A stretch of 64,000 bases of DNA, from contig CM061255.1 in the NCBI GenBank assembly GCA_022605425.2, positions 496,001 to 560,000 on the forward strand, read 5' to 3'. Below the pieces are notes generated by a model. The model saw only the letters and a program-made list of their open reading frames with translations. It ran no database searches and was not told the DNA's origin. Position 1 is the stretch's first letter; each line of letters starts with the position of its first letter. The stretch is from Hamiltosporidium tvaerminnensis. Lineage: Eukaryota > Microsporidia > Dubosqiidae. Positions 23,552 to 35,140 of this stretch are shown in pieces. The position numbers and the translations under genes are program-made.

Positions 23552-24696
23552 AATTATACATTAGCTATATTAGATGGGATATAGAAAGAATTTTTCAAAA
23601 TATATTCCTAGAAGATGATATTTCTAATCTAAATACAGAATCTTACGTCAAGAATAATTTAAGCACCTCCAAAGAGTTAGAAAGGATATTTTTAAAAGAA
23701 ATAAAAAAGTTAGAAAACTCTAACATCGATATAACTTACTTATCAAATTTATGTACGTTGTTCGTCAATTTTGAAAAATCGTATGATGATGTGAATTTAA
23801 ACAAGATGTGGGAATCTTTAAGTATAACTACCTTACCAGAAGTATTATTGAAGCTTAAAAATTGTATGGTAGAAAATATGTTTTATGAAATATGTAGATT
23901 TTTAGATTTATATCAACACAATCTTGAAAATCACATAAAAAAACATCATCGTATTTCTACAATTTTTATTTTAGATGTATTGCATATTCATATTGACAGA
24001 ATAGCTGACATTAAATTTATTCATAAGGAATCGCAAAATAATTTTTTTGACTCAAAATTTACAGTCAGCTACAATATTTATCGCGTTGGAAAAATTTTTG
24101 AAGAACTGTTGAAAAATTTGCATAATAACGAGATGAGAGCATATTGTTATGGAATGCTCAATGTAAGTCGATTCTTTTTTTGGGTATATTCTTTTAGAAA
24201 AAAACACGGAACTCTACTTTTTTTGCAAATATCATGTCTCATAGGAATGGTATTAGACATAGAATTCGAATTTAATCAAACTAAGATTAAAGAGTTCGTT
24301 GTTTTTATTCTTTTTATCATGAAAAAGACTCAGCATCAGCAACCAGAATTCTATAATGATAAGGTTCAGTACTTTTTGGAAATAAATGCTTCCATAATTG
24401 ATAATATAATAAATTTTAATATCAAAAAAATAAGGGAATATGATGTTAGTGTTCGAAGGAATACACATTCAAATAAAAGAGTGAATATATTTAGTACTTA
24501 TTTTTCATATCAGGCCATATTAGGAAATATTACACCAAATAAAGATGAGATATTCAAAAAATTGTATATCTCGCAATTATATTTAATAGCAGTGTTAAGA
24601 AATAAATATACTATGCATTTGCACAAACAAGACCACATATTTGATGGGCATACAGATTTATATAAAAAAATCAATAAATTTTATACGAGGCAATGA
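23470..24696 (+). CDS. Continuation of the split secreted protein
   Basis: This frame is open for 408 codons from directly after two in-frame stops at the A10 run to a TGA at 24694-24696. It has no ATG near its beginning and shows normal coding composition from its first codon (KKNIARIVDSCFENIDF), so it is the C-terminal part of the gene starting at 22472, displaced by one base. The product is helix-rich, Lys/Phe/Ile-rich, with no transmembrane segment obvious to me and no recognised domain. Either the gene is a young pseudogene, the assembly lost one A in the homopolymer, or the frame is restored by slippage on the A run. Confidence 0.7.
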   Translation, partial: KKNIARIVDSCFENIDFFKKSENETQIKLYISYIRWDIERIFQNIFLEDDISNLNTESYVKNNLSTSKELERIFLKEIKKLENSNIDITYLSNLCTLFVNFEKSYDDVNLNKMWESLSITTLPEVLLKLKNCMVENMFYEICRFLDLYQHNLENHIKKHHRISTIFILDVLHIHIDRIADIKFIHKESQNNFFDSKFTVSYNIYRVGKIFEELLKNLHNNEMRAYCYGMLNVSRFFFWVYSFRKKHGTLLFLQISCLIGMVLDIEFEFNQTKIKEFVVFILFIMKKTQHQQPEFYNDKVQYFLEINASIIDNIINFNIKKIREYDVSVRRNTHSNKRVNIFSTYFSYQAILGNITPNKDEIFKKLYISQLYLIAVLRNKYTMHLHKQDHIFDGHTDLYKKINKFYTRQ

Positions 24697-25914
24697 ATTT
24701 AATTAAATAATAAGGTTACATTTTTTTGTTATTTTTTTTATACCAATTATTCCACCGCTTCAACAATTTATCAACCTCATTTATATTCAGCTCAAATATA
24801 AATTTTTATGTAATCTATGTTTACAGCGTATCATCGTAAACGAAATTCCTTGGTTTTTATTTAGTTATCCAACACCTTCTTGTTAGCGCTACATATTTTT
24901 TAGTAGGATATAATAGAATATCTCTTCCGATTATTAGAAAATCTAGTTATGTATTTTTCAACTCTTTTAGGCCTTCGGCCTTCAAGTAAAAGCCCACGGT
25001 AGAGCAAAAAGTAGTTACAATAGTCTCTCTGGTTACAATCGACCAAATATATTTATAAGCTTATTAGTATCGAGGTCATTTATAGCCACCTTTTATCGTG
25101 TTTTTTAAATGCATCATGTTCGAATATTGGATAATATTACATAACACTTTAATTTTCTCACACTTTAGACTTTAATCAATGAACTATAAGCGACATTTTC
25201 CTGGTTTTTTAATACTAACAACTTGAAAAAATTTAAGGTAAGACTGACTCCATAAACTGGAATTTCATTAAGTTTCTATACTAGAAAAATACATTTAATC
25301 TTTTCTCGAATCTCAAATTTAACATTATTTTTTGTCTTATCCTTGAATACCCATATTATACGATTTTTGAATAGAATATTCTATATATGCCTAGAAGACT
25401 TATTTTTATTATATATCTAGAGGAATAAATTTGACATCTAACCTTGCATTGTTTAATTCCTTCTAGTAATCTCAAAACATTTTCTCAAATACATTTGCAC
25501 TAAAGTCTTAAAAACTGACTACGGTGCTAACACGTTTCTTCTGCTTCTTAGAAAATACTCCAATATAAATATTGCGGAATACCACTTCGTTTCATGCTCA
25601 CACCTTGTTTTTTATTCTCCTTATTCGATAAAATAACATCTATTGGCTCATCTCTTTGAGAATTATATAACTAAGTATGTGTTTTGTCTTTATATCTCGT
25701 GTTACTGAAAATCACAACTTAACTTTTTTGTTCTAGCATATATTTATTTTAAATAATCGCATTTTTAGTCCAAAGTAAATGCTATTACTGGCAATTATAA
25801 TTTAAAATCTACACTTTAAGATATCCTTAATTAAAAGACAATCCAAGATTTGCAAAAACATATGTTTTTATAGCTGCTCATAGTGTGAAAAGTTTTTTAA
25901 GTAGTGATATGAAA
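24697..25914. other. Spacer, nothing recognised
   Basis: AT-rich spacer with no credible ORF or repeat, apart from a short GGCCTTCGGCCTTC palindrome-like string near 24971. Confidence 0.45.
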
Positions 25915-26300
25915 GTGCGGTGAAGACATCTTGGTAAGCGGTTAATTTTATTTTTATCGTTTGGTTAGGTCACATCGCAAACCTCAAGGCATTAGCAAGG
26001 CATAAAAACCCTATTGAAATCTTCTAACCTTAACACATGTCCATTAAATGCATGAAATAAACCATGCATTTGGCCGGTTAAAACAAGTTCTTCTAATCTT
26101 AGTACAGGTTCTAGTTGCTTCATCTATTTAAAGCTGGTTTAGCGTACCCTAATATCTAAAAATTTTACATATTTATACACATCGGTACTTATAGAGGACT
26201 AGCAGGGCTTATAAACACTATAATTTGTAATTTATTTCTATTTTTAGCCTCCGACTTTATTAGTATCAAGAATTATTATCTTTTATTTTTATTAAATCTG
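25915..26300 (+). repeat. R730 relic (middle part)
   Basis: Diverged but collinear with the middle of R730. Anchors are the ACATGT...ATGCATG...AAACC block at 26030-26075 (ACATGT...GCCATGTAAAAGCATGGAAACC in the repeat), CTATTTAAAGC at 26124-26134, and TTAGCCTCCGACTTTATTAG near 26246 (TTAGCTAGAAGTTTATTGGG in the repeat). Ends are uncertain. Confidence 0.5.
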
Positions 26301-27914
26301 AAGTAGATTTACCTACAGCTAGAAGTTGTAATATAATTATATAATTTAGCAATCTAAAGAAGATTCAAAAGATTCTTTTTGAAATATGAATAGATTCGAT
26401 AAATGTAGGACATCAATAATAATCTTCAAAAAAAATAATTAATTATTCTCAGAAATCTTAAACAATCAATGTTAATGTGCAGAAGTAGGACATTAAACAT
26501 TTCAAAACGTTTAATTGGTTTAAAAAAAAGATTTTCATAAACTATCAGGCAACAAGCTTTCTATTCTAGCAAATCATGAATGAAGCGTATATAAACATAT
26601 GGTTTTTTTTAAGTTTTAGGCAAAACTTGCTGTAAATATGTTAAAATTTTTCAAACGTTTCTGTACCACTAAATAAGCAATTGTGTCTATGTTTGATTTT
26701 TTGAACATTTTCAGTGCAATTTATTTGTATTCTGGAAGTATATGAATCTAAAATCTTGCTTGAATAGCCTCATAAAATTTTATACCGTATTGAATACAAA
26801 AATAATCAATAAAATTGCAAGAAAGTTATAAACCATATGAATCAATCAATATCCTTTATCCTAAGGGAAATGTTTTTCTAAATAAACAAAACCTTGCACA
26901 CGAAAAAAATCTAACGAGAAAGAAGAAAAAAAGTAATAAAAACAGGTAGTAAACTGAATCAAATAAACAGAAAATTCGAGATAAAGCTTTGGAAAATTGA
27001 AAGCAAGTATGCCAGAGGAGGAAAAAATGCAGATTATAAAGAGTCTATTTATAAAGAAGAGAATGCCCAAGATGAGTAAAGATCTCGATTGAAAAACAAA
27101 AAATATAGTATGCAACATATTTGGCGTGAGTATAAAATTCAATATGAAAATTAGAGGAATTACAGCTACTTTAACGAACTTTACAAAGATAATCCACTAT
27201 TTTATTATGAATGTAAAATTAATTTCGTTTGTATGAGCTTGATAGCTAGGGGTTTTCAAACGAAAATATTGATTTTCGTATGATTAAAACAATGATAGCT
27301 AACTATAAATTTCAACCTAAAATTAATTGAGATAAAGAAAATAACATGAAACGTGACGAATCCATAAAATAAGTCTAATTAATATTTAAATCTCTATGAA
27401 GATATAGTAAAAAACAATAGAAGTCATGGTAATTTAGCAATATTTAAATATTTTCATTTATTTAAAGTTTAGAGTGAAATAATCTATTTTTTTACATAAA
27501 TTCTTTTGATTTTTATGATTTTTTTTAGAACAAAATTATTATATAAGAAAAACATACTATATTATTTTAAAATAGAACCAATCTTTAAACAAATTATGAA
27601 TATATAAATATATCTCATTATTAAGGAACTAACATTCCTGTCTGATACATCGAGTCCCTGGTTCTTGTAAAAATATTACTGCAAATATTTGCCCACAAAT
27701 TTAGAGTATAACAGAGCTATAAGATTCAAAAACAAAATTCAGGTTTATGGTTATAATTGTCCACATTCTTTGGTCAACAAGATGAATTAGAAATTTTATT
27801 ATCTAATTTGGGTTCCTTTATTCTAGTATATATTCCAGTTATATATAATTCCTCCGAGTATTACTATATAATTAAAGAATATTGGAGTCATAGTAATATT
27901 TGTTTTTAAAGATA
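26301..27914. other. Spacer, nothing recognised
   Basis: AT-rich. A purine-rich stretch at 26890-27110 gives a long antisense frame full of Phe/Leu that I regard as an artefact. Confidence 0.4.
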
Positions 27915-27926
27915 TTTTTATTCAAT

Positions 27927-28659
27927 GGTGGAGGGAGGATAACCACATAAAAAACTTTCTGCTTGGCGATGAGTGTGTGAAACTGGTGTGAGATCATTGT
28001 TTGGATTTTTGGTGGGAATAAAACCACACTACATCTTCGGTTGTTCCATGGGAGTTGTTATGAGGAGGAGAGGTCTAAGAAATGGAGAAACTTTTTCTAC
28101 GAATTTATTTGTAGTTATTTATGTAACCAGATTGCAGACCGCAGCTGAACATGTAGGTAATTGCCATGTAAAAACAGGGAAACCTAGCCTTGCTCACTCG
28201 GGTTAGAAGACTTAGCGCCTGGGAGATATAAAACAAAAAACTATTTAAAGCCGAAAGAGCTAAGTAGCAGGTTATACCTGTTGGTATGACATTGCACTGT
28301 CTAGGTGGACCCCATGTAATTCTCTGAAATATATCTTAGCTAGAAGTTTATTGGGTTCATAAAGTGTAGAGTAAGTGGGAATGCTGCATAGTCTTGGGGG
28401 AGCCCAGGGGGGGGCTTCGGCCTTCGATCACACTCCATGCAACGGACACTAACGAAATCCGGGCAACTGCCTCGCCTAGTAATTAGGTTCTACACACCTG
28501 GTAGATGAAAGGCTTTGGGACGTAGGTATCGCAGGGGTTACTGATGGAGTATTGGGCTATCAGTCATTTATGTTAAACCTAGAACAGCGTTAATGTCATG
28601 AAAACAAATATAACACTTGCCCCTGTTTTAAAAAAGATGTGATACTTTTAAATAAAGTT
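27927..28659 (+). mobile_element. R730 repeat with target-site duplication
   Basis: A near-intact copy, very similar to the one at 14.15 kb. A 12-bp duplication, TTTTTATTCAAT, flanks it (27915-27926 and 28660-28671). It starts GGTGGAGGGAGGATAACC and ends ACTTTTAAATAAAG. Notable internal features are a G-run hairpin (AGCCCAGGGGGGGGCTTCGG near 28403) and an AGGTTATACCT block near 28269. No ORF starts with ATG. Confidence 0.92.
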
Positions 28660-28671
28660 TTTTTATTCAAT

Positions 28672-30097
28672 ATTATTTAAAACTTCGATATACCTAATAA
28701 CACGAATTCCAATCTGAAATCTTAAATTCTTTTATTTTAGCAACAACTGAGCATATCGAATGAAATCTCGATTTGTGAAAATTAACTTATAATACTTAGA
28801 ATTCTCTAACGATCATTCAATTTTTTTTAAAAGGCATATAATTTTCATAAAAACTTTAGCATATATAGTAGGTTACCGTAAGAATTTTTTTGTAGTGTGT
28901 TATTATATTTAATAGAATATATGGTCGGTATTGCTTAAATTTATGAGCCAATCTTTCTAAACATCAAAAAAACTCACAAAGGCAAAAATAAAAGTACCTT
29001 TTAACATTATAAACCATATCTATCAAATTTTTAATTTCTCTTATTTTTTCAAACCATAAATCCTTATGTTTTACTTCCCAGGCATTCGTTATAACATTTT
29101 CCTGCCATGCAAAAAACCCTGACTGTATCCTCGAATCAGTTATGAATTTAAGTTTTGAATAATGTTATTCATAATTATACTAACAACAACAAATTAGCAA
29201 TTTTAATAAAATTAAATATAGTATTAATTAGATGGATTCTAACAAATTAAATTGTTCAAATTCGAACATTCGAATTTCTAATAAGAGATTATAAAAGAAA
29301 TTAATTGTAAATTATTTTATTTCACATAGTAGTCTTTATTGAAATGATTTATGTGGTTTTTATTTTCAGGATATATTAATTTTACCCGTGAATACTTATT
29401 TAATTGTATATAAATGTAATCTCATGCGAATAAAAGGTTGCTATCATAAAAGCAAACATAATATTTTGATCTTGATTTGCTGCTATCAATTAATTTTAAG
29501 TCAAAGTTAGATCCTTCAATCTTTATTATAAATTTAATGTAGTGTAAATGTGGCGAAGGAATCGAGTATTTTGAAATAAAGTTGCAAAATATTATAAAAA
29601 AGCATCTTGCGAATAAATAAATATTTAAAATTTTGATAATTAAGAAACAAAAGATGAAAAAAGTACATATTGTATATAAGAAGAGATTTAAAGGCGGTTT
29701 TGCATCCTAATGAGTTCCGAATAATATAATAATATCGAATTTGTCAAGGATCTACAAAAAAGCGAAAAGTGGTTTGCCTTCAAAAATTTTTGCGCAGAAA
29801 GATGGTTATTAAATTGAGTTTTAGACCTTAATAGATGATACCTGTAAAAGAAAATTCCACATCTGAAAATTCGAGATGCAAGTGTTTTTTTTTATTACAA
29901 GCGAGACTTAGTATTACTTTCGGATATTTATTGTGAGTATATCGAAATTTCTATTTTGGCGAAATCAAGATCATACAATTAAAAAAAAAGAAAAAACTTC
30001 TATTTATAAGTTATTAAATGGGTATTAAAGTGATGCAACATAAAAAAATCAAATTTAATTCAAGATTAAAAAGTATCTGTGGCATTTTTAAAGACCA
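28672..30097. other. Spacer, nothing recognised
   Basis: AT-rich DNA downstream of the proline-rich gene. No ORF or repeat identified. Confidence 0.45.
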
Positions 30098-32023
30098 CTA
30101 ATGAATGTCAATCTGATTGACGCTCGGCAAATGATCGAAAAGAATGCCAGAAGGATTCGGATGCAATTGAAAATTAGAAGGCGGTAGTTCTCGGAAATTT
30201 GGTGGAATATAATTCTCTAGCCTAAAATAAATAGGCGGTGGTTCGGTGAAACATAGCGGAACATTATTAGATGATTGGGAAAACAAAGGGGGTGGATTAA
30301 TTAACACCAGTGGAATATTATGATCTAGCCCAGAACAAATGGGTGGCGGTTGAGTAAAATCCAATGGAAAATTTTTATCTAGCCTAGAATAAATAGGTGG
30401 TGGTTTCGTAAAATTTAGCGGAATATTCTCACATAATTGAGAACCGATGGGGGGTTCAGTAAAATTCAGAGGTATATTATTATCTGGCCTGGAATAAATA
30501 GGTGGTGGTTCAGTGAAATCTGGTGCAATATTATGACATGATTGAGAAATCAAAGGTGGTGGTTCAGTAAAATATTTTGGATTATTTTGACTAAAATGAG
30601 GAACAATGGGTGGCGGTTCTGTGAAATTTAGTGACATATCATTTTCTAGTCTAGAACAAAGAGGTGGTGGTTCAGTGAAATTAGATGGAATGTTTTGATC
30701 TAATCTAGAATAGATAGGTGGTGGTTGAGTGAAATTTCGTGTATTATTATGAAATGATTTAGGAAACATACGTGGTTGCGCATGGGAATTCAGTAAAATA
30801 CCATGACTTGATTGAGAACAGAAAGTATTTGGTGAGGAATAATTCGCCCGAATATTATGATCCATTTTGACAAACATAGGTGGGGGTTCAGTAAAACTTA
30901 ATGGGATATCATGATCTGGTTTAGGAAACATAGGTGGGGGTGGTTGTGTGAAACTTGATGGATTATCCTGAATAAATTGAAGAAACATAGGTGGCGGGGG
31001 TCCTGTAAAACTTGGTGGGATATCCTGATCTGGTTTAGAAAACATAGGTGGCGGTGGTCCTGCGAAATTCGGTGGAATATTAGTATAAGATTGCGTAAAT
31101 ATAAAATAAGGCTGATTAAAATACCGCGATGAAGAACTCGGGTTTAAGATAGGATATTGTAGGATTTGTAGATCGTTATGACTCAATGAAAAATAATTAC
31201 ACGATTTAAGATTCGCATGGGGAGATATTTTGCTATGACGGAGTTCTAAACCATGATGTGGTAGTGATTTGATAAGAGGCAATGAGTAATAAATTGGTGT
31301 TTTTTTAGTATGGTTTGAGGAACTTTGAGAATATGATGCATTTGCATATAATGGTATACCTTTTTTGAGCTTTGGGCATATATCACATGGTATGGTAGAC
31401 TCGGATGCATTAGAATCAGAACTACGATTTTCTTGAGCACCATTTTTTCGAATTAACGGAATACGAGAAAACCTGTTTCCTATAGGAACCGAAAAATTTT
31501 GTTCAGCCTTATCACATTTTATATTTTGGCAAGATATTGGTTCGGGTAATGAGCTACTTAATGTAGCATTTTTTGTTTGCAAGGATTGCCCCAAAGTACT
31601 TTTATTAGGTAAGGAAAACTTTGAAACGAAGCTTTTCGGTTTAGTAACGAAAAATTTTCTACTATTATTTTTTACAGGGCGATAAGATTCTCCATCGTTA
31701 ATTCTAAGCGCATTCGTTGTGTTTTCCACGCGGTTGAAACCATTTTGGGACCGTAAACGCGTACGAAAACTGGAAAAAGATTCATTAAAAGGCATAACAT
31801 TTCTATATAGAGATCCATAAACTCTCTCAGAATCCGAATATCGATTTCTACGTTGCTTATATGGTTTTTTTCTTACACATGCTTGGGTGCTATTAACAGA
31901 TTCAGTAATCATAGGTGATGTAACAACCAACTCTCTGCCATCATGTTGTTCAAAAGCACTTGCTGCAAACGCTCTATCCAATATAAAAAGTAGTATGTAT
32001 AAATGCCAAGCTGGTTTTTGCAT
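30098..32023 (-). CDS. Secreted proline-rich repeat protein
   Basis: A 641-residue protein with an N-terminal signal peptide (residues 1-21, hydrophobic WHLYILLFIL, likely cut after AFA). Then comes a basic, Ser/Asn-rich region (about 45-300) with a few Cys. Last is a repeat domain (about 305-612) of some seventeen ~18-residue units of the form PPPIYSRLDxNIPLNFTE. The NFT in many units is an N-glycosylation sequon, and the PPP(P) start of each unit suggests an extended polyproline-type structure. The start has ACCC 9 bases upstream. No family is certain. Proline-rich, secreted, repetitive proteins are common among microsporidian polar tube and spore wall proteins, which makes a spore-surface or polar-tube role plausible but unproven. 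Confidence 0.85.
   Translation of the reverse strand: MQKPAWHLYILLFILDRAFAASAFEQHDGRELVVTSPMITESVNSTQACVRKKPYKQRRNRYSDSERVYGSLYRNVMPFNESFSSFRTRLRSQNGFNRVENTTNALRINDGESYRPVKNNSRKFFVTKPKSFVSKFSLPNKSTLGQSLQTKNATLSSSLPEPISCQNIKCDKAEQNFSVPIGNRFSRIPLIRKNGAQENRSSDSNASESTIPCDICPKLKKGIPLYANASYSQSSSNHTKKTPIYYSLPLIKSLPHHGLELRHSKISPHANLKSCNYFSLSHNDLQILQYPILNPSSSSRYFNQPYFIFTQSYTNIPPNFAGPPPPMFSKPDQDIPPSFTGPPPPMFLQFIQDNPSSFTQPPPPMFPKPDHDIPLSFTEPPPMFVKMDHNIRANYSSPNTFCSQSSHGILLNSHAQPRMFPKSFHNNTRNFTQPPPIYSRLDQNIPSNFTEPPPLCSRLENDMSLNFTEPPPIVPHFSQNNPKYFTEPPPLISQSCHNIAPDFTEPPPIYSRPDNNIPLNFTEPPIGSQLCENIPLNFTKPPPIYSRLDKNFPLDFTQPPPICSGLDHNIPLVLINPPPLFSQSSNNVPLCFTEPPPIYFRLENYIPPNFRELPPSNFQLHPNPSGILFDHLPSVNQIDIH
30188..31111 (-). 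repeat. In-frame 54-bp repeat array
   Basis: About seventeen degenerate in-frame units of 51-57 bp encode the PPP...FTE motif of the proline-rich protein. The first three carry PPPPMF and a G or Q before it. Units in the middle (around SSPNTFCSQ and HAQPRMF) are the most eroded. Units are diverged at DNA level, so the array is old but selected for its spacing. Confidence 0.88.
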
Positions 32024-33096
32024 TTCTTGGGTAAAATAATTTAAAACTTATAAAATAGTTTTAAATTTAAAATTCTAAATTCTAAAATATCAATTTTAAA
32101 AACCAATTCTAAAATATCAAATACAATCTTAAATTTTAACGTGTTTTGAACATTAAAAACAGCCATATATTCACATTTTGCAATAAATTTTTACAGATGT
32201 AATTACTATTTTAGGAAAAAACAATCTATTGAAAATACAATATCAAATTTATTTAACAACCAAAGAACCATTTTATTTTCATATTATATTGTTTTTATCA
32301 CAAATATTTCAATATTTTTTTTTATTTCTATAATTAGAACAATATTAAGACTCGAAAGTTGGAATATTCTATATATTCTTATTTATAAATTTAATGACGT
32401 TTTAATATTATTTTCAATTCTTCTAACTTTTTTTTAAAGAAATATATAACGACCATATTTCTGAAAATAGCAAAAAGAATATTTTTGTAAATAGTGAGTT
32501 TTATCCAAGCTAGAATTATAAAGGATACATAAATTTAATAAATATGCTTGCTCGTATAGTGTATTGATTTACACCGCTGATATATTCCTTTTATTTGTTA
32601 TGGTTTGCTAAAATTTTATAGTTGATGAAACAACTAGTTTATAATACAGTTTAGTGCAATTCAAATTAAAATCAAAGTTTATTATCACTTGAAAAAATTA
32701 ATTACGAATTTTAATAGGTTTTAAAAAACAATGGATTATTTAAGGCAATATTTTATCCTACACTTATTGAGTTAAAACTTTTTTTTATTCAAGTCATATC
32801 TAGGTTCTCCATACTTTCAAAATTTCTGAAAAATCTAGGTTACTTCTTGTAAATCTATATGAAATTTCATATTTCAAAGAATTTATTTACAATATATAAA
32901 GAAATACATCAGATATTTTCATCACACGGACAAAACCATAATTTAAGCTTTCATTCTTATTAAATTTTATTGATAAAATTTTTTTGTCAAATATGTTCTG
33001 TCATTCGTATACAAAGAAATATCTTCGGTTTTAAAAAAAAAAATTGAAATGATTTCGTATGTCATTATCAAAGTGCATTTTGATTCTATAAATTAG
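32024..33096. other. Spacer, nothing recognised
   Basis: AT-rich DNA upstream of the proline-rich gene. No gene or repeat recognised. Confidence 0.45.
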
Positions 33097-33319
33097 TATT
33101 CATTCATTCATCCTTGGCACTACAGCCCTGTACAAGCCTTGGCATCTTTCCATAATACCGCCCACTGGTCTTTTTCGTGTCTCGTAACAAGTTGGTTTTA
33201 AAGGCTGGGTTGTTTACCATACACCCAACCCAAACACGAAGGACCAGTCCCTTTTAGTTCCCTCTTACGACAAGCAGAGAATACTTCAAACGAATTCTGA
33301 TCTCGGAATGGTGGGCTAC
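33097..33319 (-). mobile_element. SINE-like repeat, copy 1
   Basis: A sharply bounded island of much higher GC than its surroundings. Read on the minus strand it runs from GTAGCCCACCATTCCGAGAT through CTGCTTGTCGTAAGAGG and AAAACCAACTTGTTACGAGA to GTAGTGCCAAGG and ends in a (TGAA)3 simple-repeat tail, the layout of a short interspersed element. A second, collinear copy at 39.5 kb shows it is a family. The CTGCTTGTCGTAAGAGG...CTAAAAGG core resembles, from memory, a repeat common in invertebrate genomes, which raises the possibility of transfer from the animal host. I could not identify a target-site duplication. Confidence 0.75.
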
Positions 33320-35129
33320 TAATATTACTATATGTTCTGAAATCTAATCATTTCTTTATTCACTTGCTTTCAATTTTTCAGTTATTTTTTGTACAGTAAC
33401 AAATTTGTATTCAATGCTATAAGTGTTGTATATTTTCAAAACATTTTCTTTCATTATTTAAGTTTGTTTAATATTTGAACAAATATTTATTTGAAATGTT
33501 AGTAAAAATAATTCGAATTTTTTTCCAAGATAATTTATATTTCACGATTAGTTGCACTTATTTGAAGAATAGAAAATGTTTTATTAATGTTTTGGGTAAG
33601 AAATCTTCCACATATAACTCACTATAAATGATAAAATCATTTTAGTGCCTATACCTGCAATTATAATTGTATTTTAGAAACTTAAAACACATTTTTAAGT
33701 TTAAATAAATTACTCTTGTTTCATGATGTGAAATCAATCCTTATTGAGAGTTTAGTCGCAAAAACACAATAAAAATATAACATCGAAGTTCGTGGAAGCT
33801 TCCCTATCACTCTTAAAAAATACAATTCAACTTCGAAATATAGAACTAGATTACGTTATTTGTTTAAATTGATTTTTTTATATGAAAGTTATATTGTATA
33901 ATGTTGATAAATTAATATTAAAGATGCCCAATCAAATTTCCCATTAAGAATACAAAAAACTGCCAAATGCGCATATAATTAGAAGTTTGTTTATAAGAAT
34001 CATTAATTGATAAACTAATCGAAAGTATTAAAATATATGGTTAAACGCAACCACTATAATTAGACTATATGAAATACTTGGGTTATGAAAAAAGATAAAT
34101 TAAAAAAATCTATTTTGATTAAATTTTATTCGTCTTAATTTTTTAAAATAAAAAATTTGCCACTATTTAATTGAATTTCTCGTTTTTTTTAGATATTTCA
34201 ACTGTTTAATTGTAAATAGTTAGGAAAAGAACCTTTTTGCTTTCTAGTTAATGATTTGAATATAGTCAAGTTATATAATGTGTACAATCATTAATTTAAA
34301 GAAAAATCCAACACAAACCACATATTTAGCAGTTACCAGACTTAATGATATTTAGTCTCAATATTAGAATAAATTAGTATAATAGTTAGTCTGGAGCAAA
34401 AAAAATTAATAATTTTGGTAATTCATTTGTGAGAAGTTTTTTTCAATCATTTCATCTGAACAAGTTTTTTTCTTAAAAAATTAAATAATTGAACTTGAAA
34501 AGTCATTACTTGAATTTAAAAACCTATTTACAAATCCATAGAAGCAAATAAAAACTTCACAAATACGTTTGAACTATAATTCATAAACTCGAATTTATAT
34601 TCAAATTACTCTTAGAAGTATTTTAGTGTGGTAATTGCTTAATTTTCTTAATGAGTAATTTAAAATAAAAAATGAAATCTAAACGATATTTTGTTACAAA
34701 TAATTTTTCGTGAAAAGTAAAGTACAAATTTAAAAATATTATGTTATTAATTAAAAGAAATGCAAAAAATCGAATTTAATACACTTACGAAACATCATAT
34801 GATATCTATTCCATCACAAGTTTTTATTTTTACAATAAGTAAAATCAAAGTTCAAAATTATTTAAATAGTATATTCTTCCTGTTTCGTAGAGATATAATC
34901 ATTAAAAAAATTTTGAATTTTTTTGTAAAAATAATATAAGTTAAAACGAAATCTTTAACAACCAACGAAAACAAATTCCAGTCTAATAAAAACAATTGAA
35001 TAATTAAAAATAATAAATTATTGAGTAAATTTTTCTAGAAGAAAAAAAACATTGTATTAAAAACCAAGAAATATTTGTAAATAAAGTTCTCCTACACAAA
35101 AATCTAAATACTCATAAAAATCTATAATT
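33320..35129. other. Spacer, nothing recognised
   Basis: AT-rich DNA without recognisable genes or repeats. Confidence 0.45.
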
Positions 35130-35140
35130 CTCATTAATAT

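Noticed and set aside
24960-25060. GGCCTTCGGCCTTC string as part of an R730 copy
   Set aside because: It matches only the TTCGGCCTTC of the repeat. The flanks do not align.
26861-27142. 93-codon hydrophobic antisense frame
   Set aside because: The plus strand is purine-rich and yields a Phe/Leu/Ile-rich mirror frame; no start signal, and no membrane-protein pattern beyond general hydrophobicity.
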